DNA from: Tranzscheliella williamsii | Lineage: Eukaryota; Basidiomycota; Ustilaginomycetes; Ustilaginales; Ustilaginaceae | Assembly (NCBI GenBank): GCA_023212725.1 | Contig: JALBYF010000035.1 | Span: 62,001-126,000, forward strand | DNA length: 64,000 nt | Direction of reading: 5' to 3' | Shown: piece by piece, positions 28,925 through 39,104 of the stretch | How positions within the stretch are numbered: position 1 is the first letter of the stretch | Layout: every line of letters begins with the position of its first letter | Program-made: the position numbers and the translations under genes | Notes under the pieces: model-generated | Database searches by the model: none | Told to the model about the DNA's origin: nothing | What the model saw: the letters and a program-made list of their open reading frames with translations, nothing else

Positions 28925-29424
28925 ACAGTCTCGGCAACTCCCTTCTTTTCCCGGATCTTGGTTTCTCACATGATTGCGCATTCTTATCGATACGCAACCT
29001 GGGCACTCTTACGTGCTCTACTCGATGATATGGCTATGTTGCACCGTATCCATGCCTCATTCTAGGCTGGTATCTTGCGGCGCTCTCATCTAGCCCCTGC
29101 AAATCTAGCCCCTGCAAGCATGAATCTGCCTTGCACCTCACATCCAGTCACACCTTACATACTGGCGGGACAATCGGCCCTGCCCTATGCCCGCATCCAA
29201 CATGTACCTTTACACATTCACCGCACGCTGCTGCTCACACACAAGCGTATGGGAGCACCCAAAAATTCGAACAACGATTCGCAGAACAGCCCTAGCGCAG
29301 ACCGGCCTGTGCACCTCCCCTTGCCACCTCACCTACGAACCTTGAACCAGATTGCATTGAACGTCAGAGGAGCTGGGGTATATGAACGATCTGAAAGAGG
29401 AGGTTGTCGGACACGCATGCGCGT
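28925..29424. other. Convergent intergenic region, 500 bp
   Basis: This holds the 3' flanks of the uL15 gene and the MFS gene. It contains a perfect two-copy 15-bp direct repeat (29088-29117) and nothing else recognisable. Confidence 0.4.
29088..29117. repeat. 15-bp direct tandem repeat, two copies
   Basis: ATCTAGCCCCTGCAA occurs twice back to back (29088-29102 and 29103-29117). Confidence 0.8.
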
Positions 29425-30798
29425 CTAGATGACGGCGCGGAGCGTTCTCTGTATTGAGAAGCGGCTGGCGGCTACAAAGAGGGTGCCGAGGAGGATCATG
29501 GCCGCGGCGAAGCTGAGGGCGGCAGGGAAGCCGGCGTGCTGGATGAGCTGTGCACCGATGGGCGGGCCGAAGAGGCCAGGCAGCGAAAGCGCGGCATAGA
29601 GCATGCCGATCCAGGTGCCGATGCGCTTGGGGTCTGGGCAGATGAGCACCAGCGCCGCGATCTGGTTGGCGAAGAAGGCGCCCGACACAAAGCCGTACAG
29701 CGAGTCGATGACGTAGAGCGGAGCGACAATGGCCTCGCCGTACAGACGCGTCACGGGAATGGTAGCGAAGACGATCACAGTGGAAAGCAGGAGCGACACG
29801 ATGAGGCAGTTGTACTTGCCGTACATGTCACCCAGGAACCCAGCGGCGATCCTGCCAAAGAACGATGCGCCATTTCCCGCAGAGGCGAGATAGAAGATGG
29901 TATTCGAGGGCATGTCGTTGGCCGCACCCAACGAGGGCAGGTAGAAATAGGGAAAGAACAGGCCGAGAAAAAGGACGAACTGCCCCGTCAAGAGCAACGA
30001 GAAGCTGGGGTTGGCAAAGGCGTGCAGATCCAAAAACGGCCCGGAGTCGAGAGGCGAGATCCGGGTCTTTACCAGCAGGAAGGCTAGTGTAAGCAGGAGA
30101 AGAGCGATAAAGCCACAGATGCGCATGGCCCAGCCAAAGCCAGGGCCGTGATGAATGAGCCGATCGAGGACGATGGGCCAGACGACGCCGCCCAAACTGC
30201 TGCCAGCGGCAACCATGCCGAGCGCAAGCGCCCTCCTGCGTTCAAAGTACTGTGACGCGGCTGCTAAGCCCGGAGAGATGAGAATCCCGATGCTGATGCC
30301 CTGCAGAAGGCCCTGGGTGAGAAAGACGGCGGCAAAGGAGTTGGAAATGCTGATCAACATGCATGAGGCCACGAAGCCGAGAGTGCCCACCAGAATGACG
30401 GGCCTGGTTCCAACACGGTCGAGAGTGGCGCCAGCTACCAGCGCAGATGCATACGAGCACCATACCTGGAAACTGCCCGTCCAAGAGATTTGGAACTGCG
30501 ACGCCAGTGGACCGCCGGGGCGTTCGTTGTACCAGTAGGTCTGGAAGACGCCAAGCGTGTTCGTGCCAAGGCCGAAGCTGACAAAGAAGAGAAGAAATCC
30601 GCCGAATACGACACCCCATGCCTCCCAGCCCCCCTCCGGATAGGTAAGCTTGGGGTGGGGATCGTCGCGTTCGCAGGGCGTGTTGGCGTCCGTGCTGCCG
30701 TCTTGTAGTAGGGTGGCCGACTGCGTCGCCGGGCCGTCATAGGAAAGTGCCGTGTTGGCCGAAGCACCCAGCCCCGCACCTTCAACCGAGGCGGTCAT
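29425..30798 (-). CDS. MFS transporter, monocarboxylate-porter type
   Basis: The gene is intronless and encodes 457 residues. A disordered N-terminus of about 55 residues is followed by YPEGGWEAWGVVFGGFLLFFVSFGLGTNTLGVFQTYW, the PEGG[WY] start typical of fungal monocarboxylate-transporter-like MFS proteins. Twelve helices can be counted, including SWTGSFQVWCSYASALVAGATLDRVGTRPVIL (with the DRxGxR loop between helices 2 and 3), GISIGILISPGLAAASQYFERRRALALGMVAAGSSLGGVVWP, and the second-half DMYGKYN loop. The family includes riboflavin, nicotinate and carboxylate transporters and members in metabolite clusters; the substrate here is unknown. No biosynthetic cluster surrounds it. Confidence 0.88.
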   Translation of the reverse strand: MTASVEGAGLGASANTALSYDGPATQSATLLQDGSTDANTPCERDDPHPKLTYPEGGWEAWGVVFGGFLLFFVSFGLGTNTLGVFQTYWYNERPGGPLASQFQISWTGSFQVWCSYASALVAGATLDRVGTRPVILVGTLGFVASCMLISISNSFAAVFLTQGLLQGISIGILISPGLAAASQYFERRRALALGMVAAGSSLGGVVWPIVLDRLIHHGPGFGWAMRICGFIALLLLTLAFLLVKTRISPLDSGPFLDLHAFANPSFSLLLTGQFVLFLGLFFPYFYLPSLGAANDMPSNTIFYLASAGNGASFFGRIAAGFLGDMYGKYNCLIVSLLLSTVIVFATIPVTRLYGEAIVAPLYVIDSLYGFVSGAFFANQIAALVLICPDPKRIGTWIGMLYAALSLPGLFGPPIGAQLIQHAGFPAALSFAAAMILLGTLFVAASRFSIQRTLRAVI

Positions 30799-31207
30799 CG
30801 CCGGGGACTGTCTGCTGGCACAGAGATCGGTTGAGAGTCAGAGGCATACGACGATGCCCGCAACATCTTGGTATATGTGTGCATATCGCCTATCGGCTGA
30901 AAGCCATATCTCCGGTTCTCGGCAACGCTTTGCACTTTTCCAGAAAAAAGAAATGAGTGTTAGAGCCTTCTCCTTCCGAGCGCAGGCCAGCAGCCAAAAC
31001 CATCAAAGACCGTGACGAATAAGCATCCTCAGTGCCAACACCCAAGCCATCCCAGCAGCATAAGGAGCGCTACCTCTGTCCATATTCTCTTACATCCACG
31101 CCCCGCAAGACAAGCTACAGAAGCGCAGCAAAATGCAACTCAGGCCGCAGTTCGCCAACATACAATCATGCTTATGACGCGTAACCATGTCTCACGTGCT
31201 ACCATCA
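30799..31207. other. Intergenic, 409 bp
   Basis: This is the MFS gene 5' flank and the upstream flank of the second tRNA-Ser. It is not related to the flank upstream of the first copy. A CACGTG core lies at about 31192-31197. Confidence 0.4.
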
Positions 31208-31307
31208 GACGCTTTGGTGGAGTGGTTAACACGTATCCCTGCTACATATCTCCGGATTGTCCAGGATATCCTCTCTGAGGGCGCGAGTTCGAATCTCGCA
31301 GGCGTCT
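31208..31307 (+). tRNA. tRNA-Ser(GCU), intron-containing, copy 2
   Basis: The sequence is identical over the mature tRNA and the 18-nt intron to the copy at 15857. It has the same acceptor, class II variable arm, GCT anticodon and T at the discriminator position, followed by a T-run terminator. Confidence 0.9.
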
Positions 31308-31416
31308 TTTTGCCCGATCTGACAGCCGATCCAGCAAATCTTTTGGCCCGATCCAACTGTCCGATCCATCCAATCTGCTCGATGTGGACGTCGGAGCACC
31401 TCTCACACTCCTATTG
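31208..31416 (+). repeat. Duplicated tRNA-Ser locus, copy 2
   Basis: This is the partner of 15857-16073. The 3' flank is diverged but clearly homologous (TTTTTGCCCGATCTGA, then GATCCAGC, then GCCCGATCC, then CCAATCTGCTCGATGTGGA, then CACTCCTATT). Confidence 0.8.
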
Positions 31417-32238
31417 AAATCTGACACTCGAAAAACTTTTGGCCCTTACATCGAAGAGAGGGACCCAGAGAATCTAACAATTATCTCGATCAAACGCATG
31501 CCTACCGGTTAACTTCCTGCTGGCGTCGGGAGGACGAGACGTAGAGCAGGACGAGAGGGCGAGAGAAGGAAGAGACTTCATAGCATATTACCGCCGCCTT
31601 GGAGATGGAGAGTATCCATCAGTGCTTCAAGCAGGAGTGCTACAATATGGTCAAGGTACAGATGGCACACAGAAGTTGTAGCATGAGTGAGCTGTGCATT
31701 TATCACACCTGTTCTGAATCACCGACATTCATGGCGCTTGGCTGCTGGCGTGAGTGTCAACTTCCCAGACTCTTGTGCAACGGCAGTTTCCTTCTTTCTG
31801 GGGTTCTCTGGTGGAAAGTGGTGCTAGCATGTCCGGAGACACGAAAGGACACCAGTGTTGCCAGGTGGTTACCCCACGTGGCGCCTGCAGGCTTCTTTGT
31901 GGGTAACCACGTTAGAGGAATACAACATGCGTCTAGGTTTTGTCTCTTCGACCCGCTCCAACAGCTTACGGAGCGCGGGGTGAACGCGGGCACAACAATC
32001 ACGGGGCCCAACTCGATGGATAGGAAGGACGGTGCTGTGTGACACGATGGGAGCATGCAAATAGGTACAAAGAGGACGGGAGAAGGGGCGTCGCGGCCAC
32101 GTCAAGCCGAGCTCGACGGTCGACGTGCAAGCACTGTGCCCATGCAAGCAGCGGCGGGGCCAATCCGGATGCCCCTCTACAGAACGAAGAGGCCTCCGTG
32201 CGGATGCGATGAAGGTCGCCTTTTTTAATAGACTTTGT
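31417..32238. other. Intergenic, 822 bp
   Basis: This separates the second tRNA-Ser from the 3' end of RLI1. It contains a perfect 10-bp inverted repeat flanking a CACGTG core (31865-31910). A 147-codon ORF at 31599-32042 has no recognisable domain, and I do not support it as a gene. Confidence 0.4.
31865..31910. repeat. 10-bp inverted repeat with E-box in the loop
   Basis: GTGGTTACCC (31865-31874) is the exact reverse complement of GGGTAACCAC (31901-31910). The 26-bp spacer begins with CACGTGG. Confidence 0.6.
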
Positions 32239-34178
32239 CTAGTCTTCCAGGAAAAAGTACTGGCCAGCCGCCTTCTGCTCCTTGTCCTTGATCGAGTTGA
32301 ACTTGTTGACGCGTGGGCGGTAGTTGGTCGGATCTCGTCGCATCGAGACCTCGAGTGTGGCCAGGAAGCTGTTCATACCGGTCAGGAGGGACTCCGGACG
32401 CTTGGCCCTCGCCTTGACGGAGGGCTGACCTTCGTAGACAATAACCCTGTCGGCAAGGTAGGTTGCCATGATAATGTCGTGTTCAATGATCATCGCCGTC
32501 TTTCTCGAATGGATAATGAAACGCTTGATGACGCGCGACGCAATGATACGCTGCTCAGAATCCAGGTAGGCCGACGGCTCGTCGATCAGGTAGACATCGG
32601 CAGGCTTGCCCAGCGCCAAAACGAGGGCGACTCGCTGCAATTCTCCGCCCGAGAGCGTCTGGACATCGTTGTCGATGATCGGATCCAACGACATCGGCTT
32701 GACCACATCGGTCTGGAACTGGGGATGCATAAAGGCAGCCTTGATCTGCTTGAGCAGCAACATCCGAACGGTACCTTGGAACTTGGGCGCGATGGTCTGA
32801 GGCTTAAGAGAGACGTTGAGCTGCGGAGGCTTCTTGCCGCCTTCGTCGGGTTCCAGTTTGCCGGCAATCATCTTGACAAACGTCGTCTTTCCGGTACCAT
32901 TCTCGCCGAGGAAGACTATGATCTCGGAATCACTAAACTCTCCACCCTCAATGTAAAGACTGAAGCTGCCAAGCGTCTTCTTCATGGGAGGGAAGATGTA
33001 CTTGGCTTTCCTGTCCGTCACTTCGTCGTCGGCCGTCTCGGAAATCTTGAAGGTAAGCGACTCTTCTCGGAATCGCATATTCTCCGCTGGAATGTACCCA
33101 TCCAAGAAAATGTTGATACCGTCCCGAACCGGGGACGGTACGGTGACGACACCATAGACCGATGGAACACCGTATAGGCAGCAGATGAAGTCCGAGAGGT
33201 AGTCCAGAACGGAAAGATCGTGCTCTACTGCGATCACGTAGGTTTGAGAGTCGAGCAGAGATCGAATCATTCGAGCAGCGTTGAGACGTTGTTTGACGTC
33301 CAGGTACGAGGAAGGCTCGTCGAACATGTATACGTTGGCGTTCTGAATACACGACATGCCGATGGCGAATCTTTGTAGCTCTCCACCGGACAAGTTTTGC
33401 ACGTCGCGCTCGAGGACCTCCTTGAGATCCAGCATATCAATGACTTGCTGCTTGTTGTTCCTCTCCATCTTCCCGTCCAAAAGCTGAGTGACCGAAGCCT
33501 TGCCCTTAATAGCGCGTGGGATATGATCGACGTACTGGGGCTTGATCAGTGCTTTAATGTTGTCCTCCAGGACCTTGGTGAAGAAGTTCTGCAGCTCAGA
33601 GCCTCGGAAGTACTTGAGGATCTCTTGCCAGTCGGGAGGATCATCGTACCGTCCCAAATTGGGCTTCTGCTTTCCGGCCAGGATCTTCAGCGCGGTAGAC
33701 TTGCCGATACCATTCGTGCCGACAAGACCCAATACTTGGCCAGCTCGTGGCACCGGCAGACGATGCAACTTGAACGAGTTGGCGCTGTAACGGTGGGTGG
33801 TTTCGTTTTCAAGATTGGTCGGCAGCTTGATGATGTTGATGGCGTCGAACGGGCACTTTTTGGGGCAGATACCACATCCGATGCAGAGAGACTCGGAAAT
33901 AAAGGCAATCTTGCTCGTCGGCGCCACCTCGATACAAAGCCGCCCCATCCGTACGACGGGACACGACTTCTTACATTCCTGGCGACATTTTTTGGGCTTG
34001 CACTTGTCGGCGTTGACTGCGCATGGGACGAGAGGGGACAGGAACAGCAAAGCGATTGAAACGGATGAGCAAGCCGATCCAGCATCGGCACAGACTCATT
34101 TGCCACTTAAGACTACGGGCAGCGCACATACTCACCAATAGCAATACGCGTCTCCTTCGCTATGGGTGCCGGCGCCAT
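32239..34178 (-). CDS. RLI1: ATP-binding cassette protein Rli1/ABCE1
   Basis: Exon 1 (34178-34136) encodes [21 protein letters not shown] donor and GCGCAG acceptor join it to exon 2 (34016-32239), reading [22 protein letters not shown], for a total of 606 residues. Both Fe-S cluster motifs are intact ([15 protein letters not shown] and [12 protein letters not shown]). There are two nucleotide-binding domains: Walker [10 protein letters not shown] and GENGTGKTT, signatures LSGGELQR in each, and Walker [11 protein letters not shown] and [10 protein letters not shown]. Rli1/ABCE1 splits post-termination 80S ribosomes with eRF1 and acts in initiation; it is essential and highly conserved. Without the first exon the N-terminus would have read through intron sequence. 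Confidence 0.97.
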
Positions 34179-34885
34179 GGTCGAACGAAGTGGCCTTCAC
34201 GGATCGGCAATGCAGGCGGAGAAAAGGGAAGGAACGTACTGATGAGAACGAAGGGAAGAGGGGATCTGTGGGTAAGGATGTGTGCTCGTCATCGTCAATC
34301 TCAGATTGGCAGCAACTACATCAATCAGCCTGCTCTTCGCAGCCGTCATTTGGCCCTGTTTGGGAAGCAAAAAAAATGTTCAAAATCAAGTTCTGGATCT
34401 TCAAATGTTCTTCTTAACCAATTTGCGCCCCGCGTATACAGTTACAGCCGCCAGGTAGCATTCCACATATACAAGCCGAGCTGAGCCCGTGATTTGCATT
34501 AAGGTGCAGCTACGTTTTTGAAATCAAAAACAACAAACACGGCTTAACAGACTATTCGCGCGAGCAGGTTGATGATGATTAATTCGTTTCTGCTGATTTG
34601 AAATCCAAAATCTTTGGGATCTGAGTGGCTGCCGTACTCAGATTGATCACAAAGCGACTCGGCCAGCAAACCAAACAGAGACGAGTGGTCATCATCCTCA
34701 AGCCAAACGCCAAACAAACGTCGCATCGCCAACACGGACACTTTGATCGCTGACTCAAGACCTCTGTAGAGGAGAGCGAGAGCGAACATCTTGGACGGCA
34801 GCCTCGAACGATTAAGAAGAGAGGAAATGGCACAAAATTCGGGGGTCTGGTGGGCTGAGCTTGTCGCCACGAGTCTTTAGTCGTT
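34179..34885. other. Intergenic, 707 bp
   Basis: This is the RLI1 5' flank and the 3' flank of the small Myb-like gene. It is AT-richer around 34360-34640. No gene or motif is recognised. Confidence 0.4.
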
Positions 34886-35329
34886 TCACTGCGACTGTTT
34901 GTCCTGGCGTTTTCTCTTTGAGGGACTGCTAGATGCAGAAGTCGGCTTGCCGCCGTAAAGTCTGAGAATGTCGGGGCGTATCTTTCTCAACCATTGCTGA
35001 CGTATCTAAGAGATGCACGACAAAAACAGTCAGTCGCCATTTGCTAGCCAAGCCAACAGCAGCATAAGCGTTCTGAGGTAACCGCGTTGATCTTGCATGC
35101 GATGGAGACTTGAACCGAACGTGGTCCGACTTACTGCTGTCAAGTTCCTCTGTGACGACTTTGCCAAGGCCGCAGCAATGTCATTGAAGACAGCTGTGGT
35201 GGGATGCGCGTGTTCAAGCACGTGCTGCACAATGATGGCTCGCTCCTCGTCCGTCCAGGCCGTCTCGGCCGCTCGCGGAGGTGTGGCCGGAGCATTATGC
35301 TCGTCGCCTTGCTCACTCCTGATGTTCAT
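34886..35329 (-). CDS. Small Myb/SANT-like protein, 104 aa
   Basis: Exon 1 (35329-35135) and exon 2 (35005-34886) join with a GTAAGT donor and TCTTAG acceptor. The join reads AWTDEERAIIVQHVLEHAHP...FNDIAAALAKSSQRNLTA-IRQQWLRKIRPDILRLYGGKP. The pattern W-x-EE-x-x-I near the start, a middle IA..L segment and a final W with basic residues fits one Myb/SANT helix-turn-helix. A Lys/Arg-rich tail (SSSPSKRKRQDKQSQ) looks like a nuclear localisation signal. The gene is short and its two exons are easy to miss. The family assignment is by pattern only, and its DNA target is unknown. Confidence 0.65.
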
Positions 35330-35756
35330 GGCAGCTGTCCGATCACGCTTCGATCTATGGGTTTTGTCGTGGAGCGCAAAGTAGTAACTAGCGCCGGTGC
35401 ATCAAACGCTCAAAATTGTCTTCGTGATGCGGTGTGTAGAGACAACCAAGCCATACTCAGGACTTCCGCAGCCACGCTTTGTTATCGTTCCGGCCCCGTG
35501 CCTGCGCGCTTGATTATGCGCAGACCTTGAATCAGGGTGAAAAGAGATCTGCAGCCTTCGAACGCCGGACGCCAAGCATAGTGCTAAAGCCAGCTGAAGC
35601 GAATACACAAGTCACGCACCCAGGCACAGATGCGGCACTAGTATGCTCTGTCGAAAAACGCCTCTGATTCCATTGTTAGTGGCTGTGGCGGCCGTGACCG
35701 ACGAGAACAAGATGCAGGAGAGGGGGGAGTGGGCTAATATTGCAGGTGGTGAGAAT
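35330..35756. other. Intergenic, 427 bp
   Basis: This is the 5' flank of the Myb-like gene and the 3' flank of ATG27. Nothing recognised. Confidence 0.4.
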
Positions 35757-36713
35757 CTAGACGGGTTCGTATGCGCCTCGTCCAGCCGAACTGCCGAAGC
35801 CGCCACCTCCTCGACTGCCAGAGACGGATTGCCAAACGTGAGTCGCTGCATCCCTGGCAATGAAGGGAGATTCCCTCCAAAAGTCTTTGTGCGGAACCAA
35901 GTCCCAGCCGCTAGCGCCGTAGTTATTGTAGTTGCTATACATCCCGCCTGCCATGTAGCAGAAAAAGCCGCCAAAGAGGAGGAAGAAGAACCAGCTGAAA
36001 AAGCCCCATCGTGCCTTGTTGCTTTCCGCTCCTTTCTTGTCGTCGGACGATCCGCCGCCGGACGGAGAGTTTCCTGCGCCTCCTTTCCCAGGATCCGCAG
36101 AGGCGGACGAGCAGGCGAACTTGGTGGGCCAGCGCAGCTCCAGCTTGCCCTCGCTCCGATCATAGCTTCGATAAGTCGGATGCGCATCTTTATCTGCCCT
36201 GGAATCACAGACCAGCTCTATCTCTGTTCTTTGGTCGCGTTTCGCGTAGGTCGAGCCTGGCAGCTGCAGCTTGATACTCTTTTCACCTCCCTCCAAATCT
36301 TCTCCCCATTGGACCTTGGCATCGATCTTGCTGCCGCCGGATTCGCCAGAGTAGGCGACAGGGATCGCCTGAGTGACGATGGTCTTATCATCCTTGATGG
36401 ATTCAATGGTGATGCATATACGCGTCCCACGTGGACACTGGTCCTTTTCATTGCGTTCAGGGTTAGCCTCGAGGGGCTTGCATAGATCTATGTCGATGGT
36501 CGTGCGCGTCTCTGACGGAGGTGTTGTCTCGACATTTGAAGTCCGGATCGGGTAGGCTATCTGAGAGAGATCAAACGACATTTTGGAAGAGACTTCGACC
36601 TTGGAGCAATCAAAGGGGGAAAGCTCATGTTCGGCGGCAAGCGCTTCCTGTGCTGTGCCAAGGAGGGTCACCAGAAGCGTGCTCAGAAGCAGGCCGCGTG
36701 AAGTGCGGACCAT
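35757..36713 (-). CDS. ATG27: Autophagy-related membrane protein Atg27
   Basis: This 318-residue protein has the Atg27 layout. A signal peptide (SRGLLLSTLLVTLLGTAQEALA) precedes a lumenal beta-rich domain with paired cysteines (DCSKVEV, LCKPLE, CPRGTRICITIES, LVCDSRAD, KFACSS). A Gly/Ser linker leads to one membrane segment (WGFFSWFFFLLFGGFFCYMAGGMY). The cytosolic tail contains NYNNYGASGWDLVPHKDFWRESPF, the characteristic Atg27 block. Atg27 cycles between Golgi, endosomes and vacuole and helps deliver Atg9 vesicles. The C-terminus ends Tyr-Glu-Pro-Val, a YxxPhi signal comparable to the tyrosine signal at the end of yeast Atg27. The gene is intronless from the ATG at 36713. Confidence 0.92.
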   Translation of the reverse strand: MVRTSRGLLLSTLLVTLLGTAQEALAAEHELSPFDCSKVEVSSKMSFDLSQIAYPIRTSNVETTPPSETRTTIDIDLCKPLEANPERNEKDQCPRGTRICITIESIKDDKTIVTQAIPVAYSGESGGSKIDAKVQWGEDLEGGEKSIKLQLPGSTYAKRDQRTEIELVCDSRADKDAHPTYRSYDRSEGKLELRWPTKFACSSASADPGKGGAGNSPSGGGSSDDKKGAESNKARWGFFSWFFFLLFGGFFCYMAGGMYSNYNNYGASGWDLVPHKDFWRESPFIARDAATHVWQSVSGSRGGGGFGSSAGRGAYEPV

Positions 36714-37286
36714 CTCGTATGCGATCGCCTATAGTGCAAAGTTTCGATTATGTTGTGTGTGTGCGAGACCCGGTTGGAGCCCAATCAAGCTCGTTTTCCC
36801 ACGCTCAGCGGCGGCCTAGTAGTCACACGCTTACCAGAACAGGGTTTGAAGCAATGTACAGGTAGGCAAGGCAGGGGAGCTTGGCGTGATGGAGGGCAGG
36901 AGCGATCGTCGCACTACTCCCGAATCGGACATGCACGACGAGCCCATCGGCCAAGCCGAAAGGTAGAATTTGGCGAGATTTGGCGATTCCCTCCACAAAA
37001 TAATAATAAATACCCTAGGCTCATGCTAAGACTTCCAAGTTCGTGGATCACGTTCGCTGAGCTGAAGACCGCTTGGCCCAACACTCTTTCCTTTGCCCTT
37101 CCATCCCCCGCCCTTCCAATTCCAAGCCAGCTGGTCGAGTGTCCGCTTGGCTCTATTGCGCAGCGTCTGCCGACCCCACAAGCTGAACGTAGTTTGGGTG
37201 TTGCGCGATTCGAGCACCGAATCGCAGACGCGTGTCTCTTCTTCTAAGTGGTAGATTGGCTGCGCCACACAACTTTGGGGCCCAAT
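36714..37286. other. Divergent promoter region, 573 bp
   Basis: This lies between ATG27 (minus) and the ataxin-3-like gene (plus). An A/T-rich stretch (AAATAATAATAAATACCC) lies at about 36997-37015. No TATA box is assigned. Confidence 0.4.
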
Positions 37287-39104
37287 ATGTCGACGCCACA
37301 GCAGCAGTTGATAGCCTACATACACCATGAACGACAAGAGAAAGGCAGCATGCTGTGCGCGCAACATGCTCTCAACTGTCTGCTGCAGGGCCAGTATTAT
37401 GACGCGGCTCAGCTGGCCCAGATTGCAAATGAGCTCGACGGGCGGGAAGCTTCGGAACTAGGACTGAGCCATGCCGACATTGCCGCTCGTGACCGGTCCA
37501 GCCTCAACATGGATGACACCGGCTACTTCAGCGTCTCGGTTCTTGAGAAGGCGTTGCAAATTTGGGGACTGTCGCTATCCAACTGGCGATCCGAGTCTAT
37601 GCGCGCCCGGCAGCAGGCTCCGGAGAACGAGAAAGCTTTCATCCTTAATCTCGACAGCCACTGGTTTACTATCAGATCCTTCGGCACAACGAGCAAGTTT
37701 TGGTACAATCTCAACTCGTTTCTTCCGGAGCCGAGCTGGGTTGGCAACAACTATCTGGGAACACTTCTCAGCACCGCCGAGATGGAAGGCTACTCCGTCT
37801 TCGTTGTCTACCCCAGCGAGGGCAGTACTGGTCAGGAATTGCAAGAATCCGACGCCGACCAGATCGCTGATCATCTTCCCGCCCCAGGTGAGGGCTCTGG
37901 TGCTCGTCTAGCTACTCCGCACTTGGACAGCCATGGGCTTCGACCGCAGCCTAGCAGTACGGCGCACGCGTCTACCACGGCGGCCATGGACTTTGGATTT
38001 AGTGATGAAGATCGCCAACTACAAGCGGCCCTGAGTGCGAGCCTTGCCCAGGTGCCGGGCGAGTATGCCGCCGCCCACATGACGAAAAGTCCCAGCAGAT
38101 CGAGAGCACGAGCAAGCGACGAGGATGGCATGGGAGACACGCAAGCGGCACCAGAGACCGACGCCGATGTCGATGCTATCGCTCCGTCGAGGCGCAGGCA
38201 TAGGACCGGCCAGGACGATGTCGATATGTACAGCCTCGGCGCAGTGGCAAGGCCCGCTCATGAAGATCCAGTGGACGAGGAGCTGCGTAGAGCGATGGAA
38301 GCCAGCCTTGCCAGCTCGAGGTACGCCTCTGCAAGCAGTAGCGTTGCCGACGTTGCTGGCCCTTCTTCGTCTTCATCCTCGTCAGCAGGCCGCCCTGTTG
38401 GCCGCCGTAAGCGGCGGGCACAGGAGCGGCACACCGGCCTGACACTCGACGAGGCCATCGACCTGGATGAGTCTAGAGAGGGCGATAATATGGAGCACGC
38501 TGAGGACTTCGAAGAGTTAAAATCTGCTTCCTTGTCTCACAGGTCGCCATTCCTCAGTCCGGCGATGGCGGCTGCCAACCGCGATAATGAGGACGTCGAC
38601 GAAATCATCGAGGAAGACGAAGAAATCCCCAGCGACGACGACCAAGTGGACCCCTTCAGCGTCGCCAACGCTCCCGAGGCAAGCGCCGTAATCGGACCCA
38701 GACGAGACCGACACTACGATGATGAAGACGCCGAGTTGCAGGCAGCCCTGGCGGCTAGCCTTGGCGACACAGAGGCGGCTTCCCGCTTTGCAGCTGGATT
38801 TGCAGGCTCGGGTCAACCTACGAGACGAGAAGAAGAGGTGGAACCCATCCCTGCCGACGTTGATCGCATCTCCAAGATGAGAGAGGCTGCCCGCGTCAAG
38901 GAACAAGCGGAGAGGGATAAGGAGGCCAGAAGACTGCGCGGCGAGCCTGTCGATGGGCCTGAAGCCGTCACCCCTGAGCAAGCGGAAGGAAGCAGAGCTC
39001 CAGAGACAAGGAACAACGCGAACGAGGAGGAAGAAGAGGAGGCGCAGGAGGAGGTGCTCAGTCCCGACGAGATTCGACGTCGCCGTCTGGCGCGTTTCGG
39101 TTGA
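37287..39104 (+). CDS. Ataxin-3-type deubiquitinase (Josephin domain, UIMs)
   Basis: The product is 605 residues and intronless. The ATG at 37287 is chosen because the longer frame to 37248 starts at GTG. The Josephin domain spans residues 7-190 with the full catalytic set: Cys24 in EKGSMLCAQHALNCLLQGQY, His125 in NLDSHWFTIR, Asn143 in FWYNLNSFLP, and the oxyanion Gln before the Cys. Three ubiquitin-interacting motifs follow: DRQLQAALSASLAQ, DEELRRAMEASLAS and DAELQAALAASLGD. Acidic low-complexity linkers separate them. The C-terminus is highly charged with VKEQAERDKEARRLRG. Ataxin-3 proteins trim ubiquitin chains on proteasome and p97 substrates. No polyglutamine tract is present. This family is absent from budding yeast but found in many basidiomycetes. 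Confidence 0.93.
   Translation: MSTPQQQLIAYIHHERQEKGSMLCAQHALNCLLQGQYYDAAQLAQIANELDGREASELGLSHADIAARDRSSLNMDDTGYFSVSVLEKALQIWGLSLSNWRSESMRARQQAPENEKAFILNLDSHWFTIRSFGTTSKFWYNLNSFLPEPSWVGNNYLGTLLSTAEMEGYSVFVVYPSEGSTGQELQESDADQIADHLPAPGEGSGARLATPHLDSHGLRPQPSSTAHASTTAAMDFGFSDEDRQLQAALSASLAQVPGEYAAAHMTKSPSRSRARASDEDGMGDTQAAPETDADVDAIAPSRRRHRTGQDDVDMYSLGAVARPAHEDPVDEELRRAMEASLASSRYASASSSVADVAGPSSSSSSSAGRPVGRRKRRAQERHTGLTLDEAIDLDESREGDNMEHAEDFEELKSASLSHRSPFLSPAMAAANRDNEDVDEIIEEDEEIPSDDDQVDPFSVANAPEASAVIGPRRDRHYDDEDAELQAALAASLGDTEAASRFAAGFAGSGQPTRREEEVEPIPADVDRISKMREAARVKEQAERDKEARRLRGEPVDGPEAVTPEQAEGSRAPETRNNANEEEEEEAQEEVLSPDEIRRRRLARFG

Noticed and set aside
31599..32042. 147-codon open frame between tRNA-Ser and RLI1
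   Set aside because: It starts inside AT-moderate intergenic sequence and has no recognisable domain. Overlapping frames on the other strand are equally long, so it is probably chance.
35060..35085. A 9-nt micro-exon (ATCAACGCG) in the Myb-like gene
   Set aside because: It would keep frame, but a single intron from GTAAGT to TCTTAG already gives a good Myb-like join, so the extra exon is unnecessary.
37248..37286. Earlier start for the ataxin-3-like protein
   Set aside because: The upstream codon is GTG, and the Josephin domain begins just after the ATG at 37287.
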